From Mycolicibacterium brisbanense (lineage in GTDB: Bacteria > Actinomycetota > Actinomycetes > Mycobacteriales > Mycobacteriaceae), in contig NZ_BCSX01000011.1 in the NCBI RefSeq assembly GCF_001570425.1, positions 62,001 through 126,000 of the forward strand: 64,000 nt of DNA, written 5' to 3'. The notes beneath the pieces were generated by a model. The model saw nothing but the letters and a program-made list of their open reading frames with translations. It searched no databases and was not told the DNA's origin. A program made the position numbers and the translations under genes. How positions within the stretch are numbered: the first letter of the stretch is position 1; each line of letters opens with the position of its first letter. Below, in pieces: positions 8,778-16,283 of this stretch.

Positions 8778-10141
8778 ACGCGCACGGCGGTCCCGCCGCC
8801 GGGTCGATCGGTCATGTTGATGCTGCCGTCATGTGCCGCAACGATTTCGGCGACGATCGAGAGTCCGAGGCCGGTGCCGCCGCCGCTGCGGGACCGGTCG
8901 GAGTCCAACCTTACGAACCGGTCGAACACCCGGAGCCGGTCTTTCGCAGGAATTCCCGGCCCGTCGTCGGCGACCGCGAGCAGGATGCAGCCGTCGTGCT
9001 CACTGAGGGTGATGTCGATGCGTGATTCAGCATGGCGGGCCGCATTGTCGGTGAGATTGCGCAACAACCGCAGCAGTGCCCGGGAATCACCGCGCAGGTG
9101 TGCCGGCGTGATGTCACGGTGGATAGCGAGAGTGGTTTCGCGACACAGCCGGTCGGCCTCGGCGATGGCGATGGCCTCCAGATCGACGTCCTCCCTGCGT
9201 AGCTTCAGCCCCCGCTCGTCGGCGCGGGCCAAGAGCAGAAGATCGTCGATGAGCAGCTGCATGCGCTGGGCTTCGGGGATCAGCGTCTGCTCGATCATGT
9301 CCTGATCGAGCAATTCAGGGTGCGACTGCGCGACATCGAGCGCCGAGATGATCGTGGTCAGTGGGCTACGCAGTTCGTGCGACGCGTCGCCGACGAACTG
9401 GCGCTGCGCGTTGTGGCCCATCTCGAGGCGGGCCAGCATGGCGTTCATGGTGTCGGCCAGGGCTGCGATCTCGTCGTGGCTCTCCGGCATCGGGACGCGC
9501 TCGGAGAGATCCGAGGTGCTGATGTCGGAGACTCGGGCGCGGATGGCGTCGACCGACCTCAGCGACCGCTTGACCAACAGATACGTGGCCATGGCGACCA
9601 CGGTGATCACCAAAGGTGCTGCGCCGCAAAGCAAGAACGCGACCGTCTGGACTGTGGTCTCGGCGACCTCGCTGCTGCCTGCCACCAACACCGTGTAGTG
9701 GCCGCTGGAGGTGTGTACACGTTCCCCGACGATGCGCAGGTCGTTGTCCGGAGTGGCGTTGTCCGACATCTGAGTCGGCGTCTTGCCGATGCCGCCGATC
9801 GGGACCAGCGGGGTCGAGGGGGCGTCGGTCGAACGGTAGACGACGGTGTCGTTGTCCGAGATCACCTGGATCGCGATGATCCGCTGGTCGGTGTCCAACA
9901 GAGCGCTGTCGAACTCGTTGGGCGGCTCGGAGCGCAGCCCGCTGACGATGTCGTGCAGGCGGGCCGCTGCGGCGTCGTCGACCTCGGAGATCAGGAAGTG
10001 GCCCAGCAGCGCGACCAACGCGGCTCCGGCGACGACGTGCACCACCAGCACGACGGTGGCCGCGACGATGGCCGACCGGGTCGCGATGCCCCAGCCGCGG
10101 GGCCGCAGCTGCAGACCGCGCGTAGCGGCGCGTGACGTCAT
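8738..10141 (-). CDS. Sensor histidine kinase
   Basis: Membrane sensor kinase of 467 residues, partner of the adjacent response regulator. One transmembrane helix lies at about residues 22-48 and another at about 168-190, flanking an extracytoplasmic sensor of roughly 120 residues. A HAMP linker follows, then the H-box GDASHELRSPLTT with the phosphorylated histidine at about residue 255. The N-box is NLTDNAARHA and the ATP-lid motifs are DDGPGIP and GGGTGLGLSI. I chose the ATG at 10141, which removes an upstream extension without similarity. The signal sensed is unknown. Confidence 0.92.
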   Translation of the reverse strand: MTSRAATRGLQLRPRGWGIATRSAIVAATVVLVVHVVAGAALVALLGHFLISEVDDAAAARLHDIVSGLRSEPPNEFDSALLDTDQRIIAIQVISDNDTVVYRSTDAPSTPLVPIGGIGKTPTQMSDNATPDNDLRIVGERVHTSSGHYTVLVAGSSEVAETTVQTVAFLLCGAAPLVITVVAMATYLLVKRSLRSVDAIRARVSDISTSDLSERVPMPESHDEIAALADTMNAMLARLEMGHNAQRQFVGDASHELRSPLTTIISALDVAQSHPELLDQDMIEQTLIPEAQRMQLLIDDLLLLARADERGLKLRREDVDLEAIAIAEADRLCRETTLAIHRDITPAHLRGDSRALLRLLRNLTDNAARHAESRIDITLSEHDGCILLAVADDGPGIPAKDRLRVFDRFVRLDSDRSRSGGGTGLGLSIVAEIVAAHDGSINMTDRPGGGTAVRVQFPSGTSPDSNR

Positions 10142-10249
10142 CCAGACAGTTTGGGCCCAGTTGCCACCAGAGTGTGCGCCGGGGTCGCGGCGCTGACGGG
10201 CCTGGCCGGATGTTGAGTCACTATCACATGTCCACGATCTGCATGGTGG

Positions 10250-10267
10250 CTGACAGTTTGCTGAGAG
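10250..10267 (+). promoter_or_regulatory. Direct repeat, possible response-regulator site
   Basis: Two near-identical 7-base half-sites, CTGACAG and CTGAGAG, begin 11 bases apart in the divergent region between the kinase gene and the small exported-protein gene. OmpR-family regulators typically bind tandem half-sites with this spacing, so this is a candidate site for the neighbouring regulator. There is no experimental support and short repeats occur by chance. Confidence 0.3.
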
Positions 10268-10370
10268 CAAAGTTCACGGTGGGTTTTATCAGCGTTCTCT
10301 CATCGAAGCCCTGTCACCATTTGGGCTCCGGTCGGGAAGCCCGAAACGCTCGTTTGCCAGAGGAGAACAG

Positions 10371-10604
10371 ATGTACCAGCCAGACAAGCCGCGCCACCGC
10401 GTAAAGAAGTTGGCGGCGGTCGCCGGTCTGGGCGCCATGGCCGTGATGGGTGTGATCACCGCGATCGACGGCACCCCGGCCACCGTGGGCGGAACCACCG
10501 ATCAGGTCGCCATGAAGCTCGGCGCCACCGTCACCATGACCACGCCGCCCACGGCGCCTGAAACCTCGTTCGCCGCCCCGACGGTCAAGGCCACGCCGAA
10601 GTAA
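10371..10604 (+). CDS. Small predicted exported protein, function unknown
   Basis: A 77-residue protein with a basic N-terminus, a hydrophobic stretch at about residues 14-30 (LAAVAGLGAMAVMGVI) and a Thr/Pro/Ala-rich remainder. It looks like a small secreted or membrane-tethered protein. A good ribosome-binding site (AGGAGAA) precedes the ATG. It is divergent from the sensor kinase gene and could be a target of that two-component system, since a repeat resembling an OmpR-type site lies about 100 bases upstream. I do not recognise a family. Confidence 0.75.
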   Translation: MYQPDKPRHRVKKLAAVAGLGAMAVMGVITAIDGTPATVGGTTDQVAMKLGATVTMTTPPTAPETSFAAPTVKATPK

Positions 10605-10615
10605 CTCCGGGCCTC

Positions 10616-11530
10616 TCAGCCCTCGGGACGCTCGTCCAAGACGCCCTCGACGAACACCGACGGCACTTTCCCGTCGTCGGCGTCGTCGAGCGGTGCCCGG
10701 TGATAGCGGGCCATCAGTTCGTCGGCCGGGACCGACGAGACTTGCCAGCAGTGGTCGTGCAGCCACGTCTCCACATCGGCCCGCTCTTCGAGGTACCAGA
10801 GCTGGGCCGGGTCGGGCATGTCGTGGCCCGTTTGGCCGGCCTGCTCACGGAGCTGCTGCAGCCGCGCCTGGCGGCGGGCCAGGTAGTCCTCGGTGAAGAA
10901 GTCGGCGCTGAAACCCTCGACGGCGATACGGCTGTCGCGCGCCGACAACTCGGTGATGCGCTCGAACAGCAGATCCTGCGCGGTGGCGGGCAGATAAGGC
11001 AGCAGACCCTCGACCGACCACGCGGTGGGTTGCGCCGGATCGAACCCCGCCTGACGCAGCGCGGTCGGCCAGTCCCGACGGAGGTCGACCGGGACGGCCA
11101 CCAGCGCCGCGGCGGGCCGGGCATGGTGTGACTCCAAGACCTCGGCTTTGAACTGCAGCACCTTCGGTTGGTCGATCTCGTAGACCACGCTGTCGCCCAC
11201 CCATGGCAGTCGCCAGGCCCGGGCATCGAGGCCGGCCGCCAGGATCACGGCCTGCTGTATGCCGCTGGCCCCCGCGGCGATGAAGAACTCGTCGAACCAC
11301 TTTGTCCGCGCCGCGGCGTAGTCGCCGATGGTCCGGATCCGCTCGGCCATCGCCCCCTGCGGCGGCACCCAACCCCGCTCGGCGGCGGCATCGAGGAACA
11401 TCTGCGCGTACGGGTCGAGGAACAGCGGAGTTTCGGACGCGGTCTCGTGGGCCCGCGCCATGGCCACGCCCAGCGCCGTCGCACCCACGCTCTCGTTGAT
11501 GTCCCAGGTGTCGTCGTCAGTTCTGCTCAC
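10616..11530 (-). CDS. SAM-dependent methyltransferase, mycobacterial TIGR00027 family
   Basis: Putative S-adenosylmethionine-dependent methyltransferase of the large mycobacterial family related to leucine carboxyl methyltransferases. The hallmark opening WDINESVGATALGVAMARA is followed by the SAM-binding segment ILAAGLDARAWRLPW near residue 95 and by EGLLPYL. The substrate is unknown for the family. I chose the GTG at 11530, which gives 304 residues, the family norm, and places the conserved N-terminal motif near the start. Confidence 0.88.
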   Translation of the reverse strand: MSRTDDDTWDINESVGATALGVAMARAHETASETPLFLDPYAQMFLDAAAERGWVPPQGAMAERIRTIGDYAAARTKWFDEFFIAAGASGIQQAVILAAGLDARAWRLPWVGDSVVYEIDQPKVLQFKAEVLESHHARPAAALVAVPVDLRRDWPTALRQAGFDPAQPTAWSVEGLLPYLPATAQDLLFERITELSARDSRIAVEGFSADFFTEDYLARRQARLQQLREQAGQTGHDMPDPAQLWYLEERADVETWLHDHCWQVSSVPADELMARYHRAPLDDADDGKVPSVFVEGVLDERPEG

Positions 11531-11787
11531 TGTGTCCAGTGTTCCCGAACTTCTCCGCGAAGTCCTCGTAGTGCAGCAGAGCAGGCCGCGTGTTCCTTGG
11601 TGCAAGGCCTTGGTCTCAGCGCGCAATTTCCCTGCCGTAGCAAATAATTGCCGTGGCTATCGGCCCAATCTCAGAGGACTTTCGGCCCTTAGTTGCGACC
11701 TGGGTTAACGCCTTTGCTTGTTGTACGGCAGAACGGCGGCCTTCCCCCTGTACGGGTTGAAGACGCCCAGTCAACGCGGGAGTGATG

Positions 11788-13065
11788 ATGGTCAGAACAA
11801 CGATGGCAACGTATGTCGGCTGGCTTGCCAGTGCTGCTGCTGCGGTGATGTTCACAGCTCCGATCGCACACGCCGACGACAGCGCCCTGGATGCCAAGGT
11901 CAAAGACAGCCTGATCTATATCCAGATCGAGTGGGACGGCTGGGTCAATGTCCCGGCCAAGTACATGGACAACAATCAATCGACCTGGTCGCAGGAAATG
12001 AAGACGTTCTTTACCTGCAGCGGCGCGGTGGTGGACCCGGCGGGTTTCATCGTCACCGCCGGTCACTGCGTCGACCCCGCCAACCCCAGCATCAAAGCGG
12101 GCGTCTACCGGACGCTGTTCACCTCTGGCATGTTCGGTCAGCCGTCCGATGCCGATGTCAGCAAGATGGTCGACACCGCGGTCAATGAGGAGTGGCCGAT
12201 CGAGGGCAAGAACATGGGCACACCGATACAACGCAACGTGCAGGTGATCCAGCCCGAAGGTGTCAACGATCGCCAGATCACCCAGTGGACCACGGTGCAG
12301 GTGACTGATTTCCAGCCGATGAACAACGGCGACAACGCGTTGTTGAAGGTCAGCGGTCTCAAGCCGCTAAAGGCCCTACCGGTGGCGTCGGTGTCTCCTC
12401 CGGTTGGCGCCTCGGTGACCGCGATCGGTTTCCCGGGCAGCGTCAGCGACACGATCGCCGATCCGAACCGTCTGCCCCAGCCGAGTTTCAAGACAGGCAC
12501 TGTCAGCGGCACCCAGGTGGACGCGCAAGGCGTTCAGGTCACCGAGATCAGTGCCCCGATGTCGGCAGGCATGTCCGGTGGACCGACCATCGACGAACGC
12601 GGCCAGATCGTCGGCTTGAACGATGAGTCGCCCGGGGAAGGCGAGACCCAGCCATTCAACTTCATCACCGATGCGGCGCAGCTGCATGCCTTTCTCGCGA
12701 AGAACAACGTCCAGGTGGTCAGCCTCTCGGCTCCCGCACACGGCAGGTCGGGTGTGCTGTGGTACATCGTGGGCGGCGCCGTACTGGTATTGGCAGCGGC
12801 CGGGACCCTCATCTTCATGATCCTGCGCCGACGGCGGCACCAATCCGTGGTGGTCGGGCGTCAGACAGACGTTTCAAGCAGGATGGCCCAACCCCAAGGT
12901 GCCGGCATCGGAGGTTCTCCTGGGATGGCGCAACCGGGTAGCGACGGAAGTGCGCCGCTCGGCGCAACGCCGATCGAAGGCGGCCATAACTTCTGTCCCT
13001 CGTGTGGAGCGCCGCACCGTCCTGAGGACCATTTCTGCCCCGAGTGTGGCAAGCCGACGACCTAG
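11788..13065 (+). CDS. Membrane-anchored trypsin-like serine protease with zinc-ribbon tail
   Basis: Protein of about 425 residues. A signal peptide ending AHA precedes a trypsin-like domain whose triad residues are visible: His in TAGHCVD, Asp in NNGDNALLKV and Ser in GMSGGPTID. After this, SGVLWYIVGGAVLVLAAAG forms a transmembrane helix followed by a basic stop-transfer segment. The last 30 residues hold two CxxC pairs (CPSCG and CPECG) forming a zinc ribbon, presumably cytoplasmic. The layout puts a protease outside and a zinc finger inside the cell. Starts at 11782 or 11803 are also possible; GGGAG favours 11788. Confidence 0.88.
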   Translation: MVRTTMATYVGWLASAAAAVMFTAPIAHADDSALDAKVKDSLIYIQIEWDGWVNVPAKYMDNNQSTWSQEMKTFFTCSGAVVDPAGFIVTAGHCVDPANPSIKAGVYRTLFTSGMFGQPSDADVSKMVDTAVNEEWPIEGKNMGTPIQRNVQVIQPEGVNDRQITQWTTVQVTDFQPMNNGDNALLKVSGLKPLKALPVASVSPPVGASVTAIGFPGSVSDTIADPNRLPQPSFKTGTVSGTQVDAQGVQVTEISAPMSAGMSGGPTIDERGQIVGLNDESPGEGETQPFNFITDAAQLHAFLAKNNVQVVSLSAPAHGRSGVLWYIVGGAVLVLAAAGTLIFMILRRRRHQSVVVGRQTDVSSRMAQPQGAGIGGSPGMAQPGSDGSAPLGATPIEGGHNFCPSCGAPHRPEDHFCPECGKPTT

Positions 13066-13074
13066 GTAAGTAGC

Positions 13075-13407
13075 TCAACTCGCTGAGTCACGCAAGTCGT
13101 CACGGGTGAGCAGGTCGTCGCGGATGTTCTGCTCGCGGTAGGCGAGTTGCCCGACCCGGTTGGCCACCACCGGCGCCGTGATCAAGGTGAACAGCCCCGT
13201 CAGGATCAGCATGCCGACGTCGGCATTGCCCCGCAGTCGAATGGCGGCGCCGGCCAGCACCAGAAGCAGCCCGAGCACCTGCGGCTTGCTCGCGGCGTGC
13301 ATGCGCGACAGCGTGTCCGGGAACCGGACCACGCCGATCGCGGCGGTCAACGCCAGGGTCGAGCCACCCAGGATGAGGATCGCGGTGACGATGTCGAGGA
13401 CGTTCAC
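13075..13407 (-). CDS. mrpG: Mrp antiporter subunit G
   Basis: Small membrane subunit (110 residues, three helices) of the Mrp/Mnh multisubunit monovalent cation/proton antiporter. The signature GVVRFPDTLSRMHAASK is diagnostic for the MnhG/PhaG family. GTG start, overlapping the mrpF stop by four bases. It is the last gene of the mrpAB-C-D-E-F-G operon read leftwards. Confidence 0.93.
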   Translation of the reverse strand: MNVLDIVTAILILGGSTLALTAAIGVVRFPDTLSRMHAASKPQVLGLLLVLAGAAIRLRGNADVGMLILTGLFTLITAPVVANRVGQLAYREQNIRDDLLTRDDLRDSAS

Positions 13408-13691
13408 GACACCTCCCGCCCGTTCCGGGGCTTGTCCGTGTCGCGCACGCGGAACCGCGCCACGCTCACCGACCCGACAAAGGTGATCAACGCCAACGCC
13501 GTCAGGCTGTAGGTCACCGTGCTGTCCAGGCTGAACGCTGCCCAGGTGCCGATCGCACACATCGTCACCGCGACCAGGGTGTCGAGGGCCAGGAGGCGGT
13601 CCAGCGTGGTCGGACCGGCCAGCAACCGGAACATGGTGGTTGCTGCGGCGGCCGAGAGCATCACCGCGGCAATGATCCAGACGGTCGTCAT
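13404..13691 (-). CDS. mrpF: Mrp antiporter subunit F
   Basis: Small membrane subunit (95 residues, three predicted helices) of the Mrp antiporter, MnhF/PhaF family. The segment RLLAGPTTLDRLLALDTL is the typical family block. The start ATG overlaps the mrpE stop codon by four bases (ATGA) and its own stop overlaps mrpG in the same way, so all three small subunits are translationally coupled. Confidence 0.93.
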   Translation of the reverse strand: MTTVWIIAAVMLSAAAATTMFRLLAGPTTLDRLLALDTLVAVTMCAIGTWAAFSLDSTVTYSLTALALITFVGSVSVARFRVRDTDKPRNGREVS

Positions 13692-14227
13692 GCGCGGCCC
13701 ACCCCCTGCTCCGCCGCCGGCCGCCAATCCTCATCGCGTTCGAAGGCCGCGATCAGCATCCGCTCGACCTGCTCGACCTGACGGTAGAACCGGTGCACCG
13801 ACCGTTCCGAACCCACGTCGATCACGTGCAGATAGAGCATCCGGCGCGACTGGTCGATCTCCAGCACGATCGAGCCCGGGATCAGGTTGAAGATGTTGAC
13901 CGCCAGGGCCAGCACCAGATCCGACTTGAGCGCCAGATGCGCCCGCAGCACGGCGACCAGCGGTGGCGGTCCGGGCCGGATCGCCAGCCAGGCCACCTGC
14001 ACCGAGGACAGCACGAGGTAATAACCCACCAGCACATTGAGTTTCAGCAGCGACAGGGGATGCAGCCGGCCTTCGACCGGCACGGCGGGCAGTGGCAGCA
14101 GCAGCGTGATCACCAGCGCCACCACCAGCCCGCTCACCATGTTGGCGATCGAGAAGTGCCCCCATAGCAGGCACCAGACCAGGATCAGGAAACACAGGAT
14201 CCAAAGTCGTAGCAGTGGGTGTCTCAT
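13688..14227 (-). CDS. mrpE: Mrp antiporter subunit E
   Basis: Subunit E of the Mrp antiporter, 179 residues. N-terminal hydrophobic helices (about residues 7-50) are followed by a second hydrophobic stretch around residues 62-90. The conserved soluble part includes NIFNLIPGSIVLEID and LYLHVIDV, typical of MnhE. Stop and start codons overlap both neighbours by four bases. Confidence 0.93.
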   Translation of the reverse strand: MRHPLLRLWILCFLILVWCLLWGHFSIANMVSGLVVALVITLLLPLPAVPVEGRLHPLSLLKLNVLVGYYLVLSSVQVAWLAIRPGPPPLVAVLRAHLALKSDLVLALAVNIFNLIPGSIVLEIDQSRRMLYLHVIDVGSERSVHRFYRQVEQVERMLIAAFERDEDWRPAAEQGVGRA

Positions 14228-15822
14228 CGGTTCGTACCTCCGAGTACAGCCGAAATGTACTGACCCCGGTCGAGCACCTCGGCGGCCGATCGCTCGGCGT
14301 AGGAGAAGATCGGTCCGGCAGCGACGGTCAGCGTCAGCCCCACCGCGATCAGCGCACCCGTCGGCACCAACATCCCGATCGGCATGCGCCCCACGCTGTC
14401 CCGGTCGGCGAACTCGATGTCCTCGATGTCGTCCAGCAACACCGAGGGGGCGGCCGCTGCCAGATGCCCCTCGGGCGCGTCGGCCCGGGACCGCCAGAAC
14501 GCTTTGGTCCACACCCGGGCCACGACGTAGAGCGTCAGAAGGCTCGTGATGACGGCGCCGGCCACGAGGATCCAGGCCAGTGTCGACCCGTTCTGGGCGC
14601 CGGCCTCCAGCAGCGCGATCTTGCCGATGAAACCCGAGAACGGCGGGATCCCACCGAGATTGAGGGCGGGCACGACGAACACGAAGGCCAGCACCGGGCT
14701 GGCCGCGGCCAAACCGCCCAGCCGCTGTAGCGTCGACGCCCCGGCCTGTCGCTCGATGAGACCGACTACCAGGAACAACGTCGTCTGCACGACGATGTGG
14801 TGCGCGACGTAATAGATGGCCCCGGACATTCCCAGCTGATTGCCGAGCGCGACCCCGAACACCATGTAGCCGATGTGACTGACGAGCGTGAAGGACAGCA
14901 GCCGCTTGATGTCGCTCTGCGCGATGGCGCCGAGTATGCCGATCACCATCGTCAGCAGCCCCGCCACCAGCAGCACCGAATCGAGCCCGCCGCCGGGGAA
15001 CAGCAGCGAGTGCGCCCGGATGATGGCGTACACACCGACTTTCGTCAGCAACCCGGCGAACACGGCCGTGACGGGCGCCGGCGCGGTGGGGTAGGAGTCG
15101 GGCAGCCAGGCCGACAGCGGGAACACCGCGGCCTTGATCCCGAACGCCACCAACAGGACGGCGAACAGCGCGTCGCGCGTGCCGGTCGATATCCCGTCGA
15201 GCCGCAGCGCCAGCTCGGCCAGGTTGAGGGTGCCGGTGGCGGCGTAGACCAGCGCGATGCCGACCAGGAAGATCAGCGACGACACCATCGACACCATCAC
15301 GTACGAGATGCCTGCCCGGACCCGATCGGGGCTGGCACCGATGGTCAGCAGCACGAAGCTGGCGGCCAGCAGCACTTCGAATCCGACGAACAGATTGAAC
15401 AGGTCACCGGCCAGGAACGCGGTGCACACACCGGCAGACAGCACCAGATAGGTGGGCATGAAGATGGACACCGGCTGGCGTTCGTCGCCGTCGCGGATAC
15501 CCTGCCCGATGGCGTACACCACCACCGCAAGCAGCACGATCGACGACACCACCAGCATCAGCGCCGAGAGCCGGTCGACCACCAGCGTGATGCCAAGCGG
15601 TCCCATTCCCGGCACGCTCTGCGCCCAGCCGCCGACATGCAGCACGAGCGTGCCGTCGCGGTCGGCCAGATAGAGCAGCGACGCGCACACCGCGACCACC
15701 GTCGCCAGTGCCACCTGCGTGATGATCCGCTGCAACCGGGGACGGCGACCGGCCACCAGCGTGGCGGCCGCGCCGAGCGCCGGGATCAGCACCGGCAGCG
15801 GGATCAGACTTTGGGCGCTCAC
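14224..15822 (-). CDS. mrpD: Mrp antiporter subunit D (proton-conducting)
   Basis: Polytopic membrane protein of 532 residues in the proton-translocating family shared with complex I subunits NuoL/M/N. Around 14 helices are visible. The conserved channel segment AVFPLSAWLPDSYPTAPAPVTA and the SDIKRLLSFTLVSHIGYM block are clear. In Mrp systems subunits A and D are thought to form the proton path. ATGA overlaps join it to mrpC and mrpE. Confidence 0.94.
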   Translation of the reverse strand: MSAQSLIPLPVLIPALGAAATLVAGRRPRLQRIITQVALATVVAVCASLLYLADRDGTLVLHVGGWAQSVPGMGPLGITLVVDRLSALMLVVSSIVLLAVVVYAIGQGIRDGDERQPVSIFMPTYLVLSAGVCTAFLAGDLFNLFVGFEVLLAASFVLLTIGASPDRVRAGISYVMVSMVSSLIFLVGIALVYAATGTLNLAELALRLDGISTGTRDALFAVLLVAFGIKAAVFPLSAWLPDSYPTAPAPVTAVFAGLLTKVGVYAIIRAHSLLFPGGGLDSVLLVAGLLTMVIGILGAIAQSDIKRLLSFTLVSHIGYMVFGVALGNQLGMSGAIYYVAHHIVVQTTLFLVVGLIERQAGASTLQRLGGLAAASPVLAFVFVVPALNLGGIPPFSGFIGKIALLEAGAQNGSTLAWILVAGAVITSLLTLYVVARVWTKAFWRSRADAPEGHLAAAAPSVLLDDIEDIEFADRDSVGRMPIGMLVPTGALIAVGLTLTVAAGPIFSYAERSAAEVLDRGQYISAVLGGTNR

Positions 15823-16283
15823 TTGGACCCCTCGAAACCGGGCAGTGCGTCCAGCTCGTCGGGGGCATCGGTATCGCGACTGGCCGTTGGTTGGGGGATG
15901 TCTTCCGCCTCGTCTTCTGTGCCGGACTGCTGCGACACCCGCGTGTCCTCCGGGTCGTTGCTGACCTCTTCGACAGTGGTTATCCGGTAGGACCGGTACG
16001 CCAGCGCCAGCACGAACGCCGCGATGCCCATGCTGATGACGATCGCGGTCAGGATCATGCCCTGCGCGAGCGGGTCCGCCGTCGTAGTGGCACCGTCGCT
16101 GGTGTTGCCGCGGATCGGCGGATTGCCCGACGGGCCGCCGACAGTGAGCATCAGCAGGTTGACGGCGTTGCCGATCAGCAACAGGCCCAAGAGCATTCGG
16201 GTGAGGTTGCGTTCGAGCAGCAGGTAGACCCCGGTGCTGGTGAGGCCGCCGATGAGCAGCAGGGGAACCAGGAACGTCGTCAT
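15819..16283 (-). CDS. mrpC: Mrp antiporter subunit C
   Basis: Subunit C of the Mrp antiporter, related to NuoK. Three helices occupy about residues 1-105, with the family block RNLTRMLLGLLLIGNAVNLLML and a DPLAQGMILTAIVI segment. The acidic, Ser/Thr-rich C-terminal tail of about 45 residues is longer than in most MnhC proteins. Overlaps of four bases link it to mrpAB and mrpD. Confidence 0.93.
   Translation of the reverse strand: MTTFLVPLLLIGGLTSTGVYLLLERNLTRMLLGLLLIGNAVNLLMLTVGGPSGNPPIRGNTSDGATTTADPLAQGMILTAIVISMGIAAFVLALAYRSYRITTVEEVSNDPEDTRVSQQSGTEDEAEDIPQPTASRDTDAPDELDALPGFEGSK

Noticed and set aside
14797..15990. A 397-codon open frame on the plus strand
   Set aside because: Antisense to mrpD and mrpC. 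Its His/Gln/Arg-rich composition is typical of a shadow frame.
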